A model generated the notes under the pieces. It was not told where the DNA came from. It did not search any database and worked only from the letters and a program-made list of their open reading frames with translations. Made by a program: the position numbers and the translations under genes. A stretch of 64,000 nt of DNA from Planktothrix tepida PCC 9214 (GTDB lineage: Bacteria; Cyanobacteriota; Cyanobacteriia; Cyanobacteriales; Microcoleaceae), in NCBI RefSeq assembly GCF_900009145.1, contig NZ_LN889812.1:374158-438157 (forward strand), read 5' to 3'. Shown piece after piece: positions 63,226 to 64,000 of this stretch. How positions within the stretch are numbered: position 1 is the first letter of the stretch; each line of letters starts with the position of its first letter.

Positions 63226-64000
63226 GTGCGATTCGTTCGGCTCAAAAGTCAGTCTCTAAGATTGATGTGGAGTCGGCAAGGTTGGAAAAACCTTGACAAC
63301 TAAATGACCATGTAGGTGAAAATCCTACCCTCTAGGTGCAAGAGTGACAGCATCACCCCTACGGTAGCGACTAGCCATCAATCCGTAAAGCGGGGCGAAA
63401 AGGCAGACTATCGGGAGTCTAGCTGAATCAGCGTAACCGATAACTGTTGAGCAAAGTACCCATGAGTAGATAACGAAGATGTGTCTGAAGCGTCGTAACT
63501 TGTGAACCAGGGAAATAGGGCTGATACCCTGGAGCCAAAAGGCAAAGGCTAATGGAGGTGGCTAATTTGCAATAGACCACCCTGCACTTCCCATAAACCC
63601 GGCGTAGAGCATCACTCTAAAGGTACATAGAATGGTCATTTGGAACGAAGTAACCCCTCGTATGCTCTCGGAAAGGTCGAATATTCCGAGTAGGTGCTAA
63701 CCGGATGCAGCGAGTCGGAAGGATTGAGTCAGAAGCGAAAGCTCAGGGTAATACCTGAGATATGCAGACAGACTCACGATGATTTGGAAGGTAGAGTTTC
63801 AATGAGTAGTAAATATGTCTAATACGAGTTTAAAGACTACGGTGGAATGGAATCAGGTGAACTGGCGCAAGTTGGAACGCCGAATTTATAAGCTGCAAAA
63901 GAGAATCTATCGAGCCTCAAGTCGTGGTGATGTTAAAGTCGTTCGCAGACTCCAGAAAACATTGATGAAGTCCTGGTCAGCAAAAATGCTGGCGGTCAGA
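63226..64000 (+). mobile_element. Group II intron inserted in nrdB (5' part)
   Basis: The 5' end GTGCGATTCGTTCGGCTC fits the GUGYG consensus of group II introns, directly after exon sequence CAAACCTGCAA. About 590 nt of structured, non-coding RNA (domains I to IV start) precede a reverse transcriptase start. A possible EBS1 (TTGCA, 63567-63571) complements the last exon bases TGCAA. The intron is in the sense direction, so it must be spliced out for NrdB. The 3' end is off the window. Confidence 0.92.
63815..64000 (+). CDS. ltrA: Group II intron reverse transcriptase/maturase, N-terminal part
   Basis: 62 codons before the right edge: MSNTSLKTTVEWNQVNWRKL, ERRIYKLQKRIYRASSRGDV and KVVRRLQKTLMKSWSAKMLAVR. 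This is the RVT_N domain that heads cyanobacterial-type (CL2-like) intron maturases. The catalytic YxDD lies outside the window. The start ATG 63815 is preferred because an earlier ATG at 63802 is in another frame that stops at once. The protein should assist splicing and retrohoming of its intron. Confidence 0.9.
   Translation, partial: MSNTSLKTTVEWNQVNWRKLERRIYKLQKRIYRASSRGDVKVVRRLQKTLMKSWSAKMLAVR

Noticed and set aside
63226-63259. NrdB protein ending at the stop codon 63257-63259
   Set aside because: Codons after 63225 (SFGSKVSL) are intron sequence. The GTGCG boundary and the maturase gene show an intron rather than a short NrdB.

Overview
The window looks like a piece of a filamentous, non-heterocystous cyanobacterial chromosome of the Planktothrix/Oscillatoria type. 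The evidence is an AT-rich base composition, repeated GCGATCGC (HIP1) octamers, photosystem II gene psb30, the bicarbonate uptake pair sbtA-sbtB, an NtcA-type site before the ammonium transporter gene, and many cyanobacterial families (DUF3318, DUF4346, PRC-barrel, TIGR02921, HstK-like kinase). The genus is an inference; there is no rRNA gene to test it.

Layout. 1-9000: a secreted GHL10-type glycosyl hydrolase, toxin-antitoxin debris, a WD40 protein, an orphan ABC ATPase, DUF3318 and two alpha/beta-hydrolase-fold genes. 9100-15800: a His-tailed chelatase-like protein, mmsA and upp, a molybdopterin oxidoreductase and an acyltransferase. 15800-20500 is an accessory island: an NB-ARC ATPase, three unrecognised AT-rich genes, and a toxin-antitoxin cluster with one intact vapBC pair between broken modules. 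20500-31900: a TIGR02921 PEP-CTERM membrane protein, an IS with visible ends, two tandem RRM proteins, a GGDEF/EAL protein, ssb, and a nucleotidyltransferase/phosphomannomutase-like fusion. 32400-37400: a four-gene membrane/methyltransferase operon, a dead response regulator, then sbtA-sbtB. 37500-50400: an ABC exporter, secA, Mn catalase, a four-repeat membrane protein and an 1800-residue Ser/Thr-kinase/ATPase/histidine-kinase. 50600-60100: a lipoprotein, PRC-barrel protein, amt, DUF29, a broken hicB, ileS, Uma2, psb30 and DUF4346. 60400-64000: nrdA under a tandem NrdR-box promoter, then nrdB cut by a group II intron whose reverse transcriptase runs off the right edge.

Working groups of genes: sbtA-sbtB (bicarbonate uptake and its PII-like regulator), nrdA-nrdB (dNTP supply), upp-mmsA (co-directional), the 32429-35037 operon (possibly metal or redox handling) and secA. 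No tRNA, rRNA or CRISPR array was seen.

The least ordinary content is: (i) four broken toxin genes, three of them still fused to an intact antitoxin; (ii) families of small palindromic repeats, one of which ends a toxin gene and another of which writes the C-terminus of a Uma2 protein; (iii) a response-regulator pseudogene frameshifted by 10 nt that match the end of a repeat elsewhere in the window; (iv) a group II intron placed beside the metal-ligand helix of nrdB; and (v) an unassigned Rho-independent terminator that suggests a small RNA before nrdA.
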